A stretch of DNA of 17,509 nt from JAKEHA01 sp964560355 (GTDB taxonomy: Bacteria; Krumholzibacteriota; Krumholzibacteriia; WVZY01; JAKEHA01), in the NCBI GenBank assembly GCA_964560355.1, contig CAZLLI010000058.1, forward strand, positions 1 to 17,509, in the 5' to 3' direction. This document shows positions 16,001 through 17,509 of the stretch, piece after piece (within the stretch, counting starts at the first letter, position 1; each line of letters opens with the position of its first letter). Below the pieces are notes generated by a model that saw only the letters and a list, made by a program, of their open reading frames with translations, made no database searches and had not been told where the DNA came from. Position numbers and translations under genes: made by a program.

Positions 16001-16224
16001 GTGACTTGGGCGCCCGCGATCACGTGCACGCCGAGCTCGCGCGCCTTGACGTGCGCGCGCACCAGGCCGTAGACGCCGTCGCGGTCGGTGAGCGCGAGCG
16101 AGCGGATGCCGACGCGCGCCGCCTCCTCGACCAACTCGTCGGGGTGGCTCGCTCCCTCGAGGAAGGAGAAGTTCGATTTGCACCACAGCGGCGCGTAGGA
16201 GGCGGCGGAGGAGAGGCGGTTCAT
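13063..16224 (-). CDS. dnaE2: Error-prone DNA polymerase III alpha subunit DnaE2
   Basis: C-family DNA polymerase of 1053 residues, the length usual for DnaE2/ImuC rather than the roughly 1150 or more of replicative DnaE. Domains in order: N-terminal PHP domain starting PLWCKSNFSFLEGASHPDEL (12-31), the palm with GRGSAANSAVCYCLG (348-362) and the metal-binding aspartates in PDIDLDIEHDRR (387-398), KDDLESIGLFKVDLLGLGML carrying the third acidic residue, fingers and helix-hairpin-helix, and a C-terminal OB fold (VRYAGLVIVRQRPGTAKG). DnaE2 acts in DNA damage tolerance, normally with ImuA and ImuB; neither is in this window. No recognisable LexA box lies upstream, and the ribosome site is weak. 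It is divergent from the MarR gene, so the 109-base gap may serve both. Confidence 0.95.
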   Translation of the reverse strand: MNRLSSAASYAPLWCKSNFSFLEGASHPDELVEEAARVGIRSLALTDRDGVYGLVRAHVKARELGVHVIAGAQVTLEDGSHVLLLAADRRGYANLCNLISDGRLRSPKGESVVRWREVCERAQGLLALWGGDGSLIAGAADPVFVARDLKDAFADRLYALVTRHRNAHDVATETRVRERAARFGLPTAAAVEVLYHTRARRDLQDVLTCLRHGVTVSTAGRLTRPNAEHALRSPYAFHVLFEDDRASVARTEEVASRCAFTLAEIRYRYPLERLPDGTSAFAHLRRLTFDGAKERYPRERFPAGVPRETTAQLEKELDVIRELEYEGYFLTMYELVQFCRRNGILCQGRGSAANSAVCYCLGITAVDPVRMELLFERFLSKERAEPPDIDLDIEHDRREEVIQWVYEKYGRTHAAMAANVVRYRARSAVRDVGKTLDIPDTTLDRIAHLLSHYDEISPEGLARAGLDMEAPAHQHLVRLTSEIQDFPRHLSIHPGGFLLGHEPVRDLVPIENATMENRTVIQWDKDDLESIGLFKVDLLGLGMLTVVNRAFDLIETHHRQKLDMATVPADDEPTYEMIRRADTVGVFQIESRAQMAMLPRLKPRNYYDLVIEVSIVRPGPITGGMVHPYLRRRNGEETVVYPHECLEPVLKKTLGVPLFQEQVMKLAVVAADYTPGEADQLRRDMAAWRRSGRLERHHDKLISRMRAKGIEAEFAERVFEQIRGFGDYGFPESHAASFALIAYVSAWLKRHYLDAFTCAILNAQPMGFYSAATLVDDAKRHGLLVLPVCVCTSDWDCAMERAPASMRTLGLRDPGDVGVEALAVRMGLRYVKGLREDFAKRLTRTRAERAFISVDDFVQRTGCDERMRTRLSEAGAFEALEHGRREALWQARGSLAAPPIELSGTERDVAFRELTELETVAWDYEATGHSTRGHPLGALRGKLASLGLPTAREVQSMRNGARVRYAGLVIVRQRPGTAKGVVFMTLEDETGFVNLVLWQDVFNRFALAAKTSSFLGATGKIQRESNVVHVVVESLWEPESLERGARVRSRDFH

Positions 16225-16271
16225 GGCGGTTCCAGGCTAACAAAGTCGAGGGGGCGGGAGAAAAAAAGCTC

Positions 16272-16300
16272 TTGCGGGTCGGGGGCCATCGGGCTATAGT
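16272..16300 (+). promoter_or_regulatory. Sigma70-type promoter of the marR gene
   Basis: TTGCGG (16272-16277) and TATAGT (16295-16300) are separated by exactly 17 nt; the -10 matches the consensus at five of six bases. Transcription would begin near 16307, in the middle of the operator palindrome, leaving a short leader with the GAGGAG ribosome site ten nt before the ATG. Confidence 0.6.
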
Positions 16301-16315
16301 TGTCACTGACAACTA
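16297..16315. promoter_or_regulatory. Palindromic operator, probable MarR autoregulation site
   Basis: TAGTTGTCACTGACAACTA is a perfect 19-bp inverted repeat with nine-base arms around one central C. It covers the last four bases of the -10 box and the predicted transcription start of the adjacent MarR gene, which is the classic position of a MarR dimer autorepressor site. Arm length and spacing fit one dimer. A related site lies at 16845-16863. Confidence 0.7.
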
Positions 16316-16333
16316 AAGAGGAGAAAGAACGCC

Positions 16334-16825
16334 ATGGCCACCAAGACCGCATCCGACGCCGCGCTCGACCGCGACACCCACGCCCTCTACGAGGCGGTAA
16401 CCGACCTCGTGCGCGTGTACCAGTTTCGCGATCGCAATTTGATTTGCTGCCACGACATCTCGGTGACCCAGTGTTACGCGTTGGAGGCGCTGGTCCGCGC
16501 CGGCACCGCGACGCTGGGCTCGCTCGCGGCGACGCTCATGCTCGACAAGAGCACCACCAGCCGCGTGGTGGAAGCGCTCGAGCGCAAAGGGTACGTCAAG
16601 CGGTCGACCCACCCCGACGACGCGCGCGCGATCCAGTTGTCGGCTACTGCCCGCGGGCGCGCGCTCCACGAAACCGTGCGTCGCGAACTGATCGAAGAGG
16701 AACGCGCCGTCATCGAGCACTTGCCGGCGGACGTGCGTCGCGCGACCGTCGACGTGGTGCGCAAGCTGGCGCGCCTCGCCGCCGAGCGCCGCGGCTGCTG
16801 CGAAAAGGACAGCTGCGCGTGCTGA
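16334..16825 (+). CDS. MarR-family regulator with N- and C-terminal cysteine pairs, probable arsenic sensor
   Basis: 163-residue winged-helix regulator. The wHTH spans about 43-105: VTQCYALEAL, LGSLAATLMLDKSTTSRVVEAL recognition region (62-83) and a wing at HPDDARAIQL (93-102), followed by dimerising helices. Unusual for MarR proteins, it has C38-C39 in LICCHD, C47 in TQCYAL, and a C-terminal tail RGCCEKDSCAC with C155, C156, C161 and C163. Such thiol groups are suited to binding As(III) or another thiophilic metal. It is followed after 56 nt by an ArsN2-ArsM fusion gene, and a perfect palindrome lies on its own promoter. By family knowledge it should repress until its ligand releases it from DNA; the arsenic link is an inference from context and cysteines. 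Disulfide-based redox sensing is the main alternative. Confidence 0.85.
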   Translation: MATKTASDAALDRDTHALYEAVTDLVRVYQFRDRNLICCHDISVTQCYALEALVRAGTATLGSLAATLMLDKSTTSRVVEALERKGYVKRSTHPDDARAIQLSATARGRALHETVRRELIEEERAVIEHLPADVRRATVDVVRKLARLAAERRGCCEKDSCAC

Positions 16826-16844
16826 GGGCTTTTTCTAGGACTTA

Positions 16845-16863
16845 ATGTTGTTAGTACCAACGA
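16845..16863. promoter_or_regulatory. Degenerate second MarR-operator-like site before the ArsN2-ArsM gene
   Basis: The 19 bases beginning ATGTTGTTAGTACCAACGA align without gaps to the marR operator at 12 of 19 positions, keeping the outer GTTGT and CAAC halves in the same spacing. It lies 18 nt before the ATG of the fusion gene and touches CTTAAT (16841-16846), a possible -10 with no convincing -35. If bound, it would let the same regulator control the effector gene separately. Confidence 0.4.
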
Positions 16864-16881
16864 AAGGTGAGGAGCCAAACC

Positions 16882-17509
16882 ATGCGGACGATTGAACCCA
16901 CCGCGCCCGCGCGCGCGGGATGGATCTTGCGCAGCGCGCGACCCGACGACCTCGCCGCCGCTCTCTCTCTCTTGGAATCGTGCCAGCTCCCGGTCGACGG
17001 AGTCGACGCGCAGTTCGGCGAACGCTACGTCGTCGCCGAAGCGGGCGGGGAGGTGGTCGGGCTGGCCGGCGTCGAAGTACACGGCGCGTACGGGCTCTTG
17101 CGCTCGGTCGCGGTCGCGCCCGCGCGGCGAAGGGGCGGCATCGGTACGGCGCTGGTGCTCGACCGCGTGCAATGGGCGGAAGAGGGCGGGGTGTCGTCGC
17201 TCTTCCTCTTGACCACCGACGCGGAGCGTTACTTCCACCACCACGGATTCCGGGCGATCACGCGCGACGAAGCGCCCGCGGAAATCCGCGCGTCGCGCGA
17301 GTTCTCGCAGACGTGCCCGGCGAGCGCGCACGTGATGCGCTTCGAGGCGGACGCCGCGCTCCGCGACGCCGTGCGCGAGCGCTATGCGCGCGCCGCCGCG
17401 GGCGTGGCCGCGAAGTCTTCGGGGTGTTGCGGCGATGGATGCGGGTGCGGCGAGGCGGTGACGCGCGACCTGTACGAGGTCGCACAGACGGAGGGCCTGC
17501 CCGACGACG
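16882..17509 (+). CDS. ArsN2-type GNAT acetyltransferase fused to the start of an ArsM-type arsenite methyltransferase (cut by window edge)
   Basis: One open frame of 209 residues to the window end. Residues 13-153 match the ArsN2 group of GNAT acetyltransferases of ars operons in pattern: RSARPDDLAAALSLLES (18-34), GLAGVEVHGAYGLLRSVAVA (60-79), the acetyl-CoA loop RRRGGIGTAL (82-91), LFLLTTDAERYFHHHGF (107-123) and the closing TCPAS (144-148). After a short link the frame continues with AVRERYARAA (163-172) and a cysteine cluster GCCGDGCGCG (C182, C183, C187, C189), then LYEVAQTEGLPD, like the N-terminus of ArsM, the SAM-dependent As(III) methyltransferase. The catalytic SAM domain would lie beyond the window. 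The ribosome site GAGGAG is seven nt before the ATG. ArsN2 chemistry is not established, and the methyltransferase part rests on about 50 residues, so that half is less certain. Confidence 0.78.
   Translation, partial: MRTIEPTAPARAGWILRSARPDDLAAALSLLESCQLPVDGVDAQFGERYVVAEAGGEVVGLAGVEVHGAYGLLRSVAVAPARRRGGIGTALVLDRVQWAEEGGVSSLFLLTTDAERYFHHHGFRAITRDEAPAEIRASREFSQTCPASAHVMRFEADAALRDAVRERYARAAAGVAAKSSGCCGDGCGCGEAVTRDLYEVAQTEGLPDD

Larger units (their letters stand above)
16225..16333. other. Divergent intergenic region, dnaE2 / marR
   Basis: This gap of about 109 bases holds a good marR promoter and its operator in the right half, a GAGGAG ribosome site at 16318-16323 and a run of seven A residues near 16261-16267. 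On the dnaE2 side no promoter, SOS box or strong ribosome site is obvious. Confidence 0.5.

Noticed and set aside
16225..16300. LexA/SOS box upstream of dnaE2
   Set aside because: No CTGT-N8-ACAG, GAAC-N4-GTTC or GTTC-N7-GTTC pattern was found by eye; only a partial GTTC near 16229 with no partner.
14390..16312. 640-codon minus-strand frame within the dnaE2 region
   Set aside because: It is a shifted frame of dnaE2, very rich in Arg and Pro, with no domain pattern.
16810..16834. Possible intrinsic terminator after marR (CAGC/GCTG stem followed by five T residues)
   Set aside because: The stem has only four pairs, the loop is seven bases, and the T-run is separated from the stem by five bases. 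Too weak to call, and read-through into the fusion gene is plausible.

Overview
The window is a gene-dense, very GC-rich bacterial chromosome segment with strong G/C bias at third codon positions and ATG, GTG and TTG starts. Signal peptides, a cyanide-insensitive-type cytochrome bd, DnaE2 and lipid genes suggest a Gram-negative, perhaps Myxococcota- or Planctomycetota-like, environmental bacterium. No rRNA, tRNA, CRISPR array or insertion sequence was seen, and the taxon cannot be fixed from the sequence alone.

Layout, left to right. (1) 1-3857 is a lipid region. A serine-palmitoyltransferase-like alpha-oxoamine synthase (minus strand, cut by the window edge) is divergent from a tightly overlapping three-gene operon. 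The operon holds a PlsC-type acyltransferase, a TAM41-like nucleotidyltransferase (a predicted CDP-diacylglycerol synthase of the type best known from mitochondria) and a CDP-alcohol phosphatidyltransferase with features of inositol-phosphate-type synthases. Together they read as acylation, CTP activation and head-group transfer next to a sphingoid-base enzyme. (2) 3939-9619 is a plus-strand run of an exported M1 aminopeptidase, an FprA-type ferredoxin/adrenodoxin-NADP+ reductase (4-base overlap) and an exported or anchored amidase-signature hydrolase. It ends at a perfect GC palindrome and faces a DinB-like protein on the minus strand. (3) 10243-13066 holds the short-Q-loop cytochrome bd oxidase genes cydA and cydB and a small GNAT acetyltransferase that starts directly after the cydB stop. 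(4) 13063-16224 (minus) is the error-prone polymerase dnaE2, whose stop codon overlaps the GNAT stop. (5) 16334 to the right end is an apparent arsenic unit: a MarR regulator with cysteine pairs at both ends, then an ArsN2-type acetyltransferase fused in frame to the start of an ArsM-type arsenite methyltransferase, cut by the window edge.

Two parts stand out. The first is the TAM41-like CDP-lipid operon next to the SPT-like gene. The second is the arsenic unit: its MarR gene carries a perfect 19-bp operator palindrome over its own -10 box, and a degenerate copy lies before the ArsN2-ArsM fusion gene. That arrangement suggests a cysteine-based arsenic-sensing MarR circuit in place of the usual ArsR. 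All functions are inferred from sequence motifs; no database search was run.
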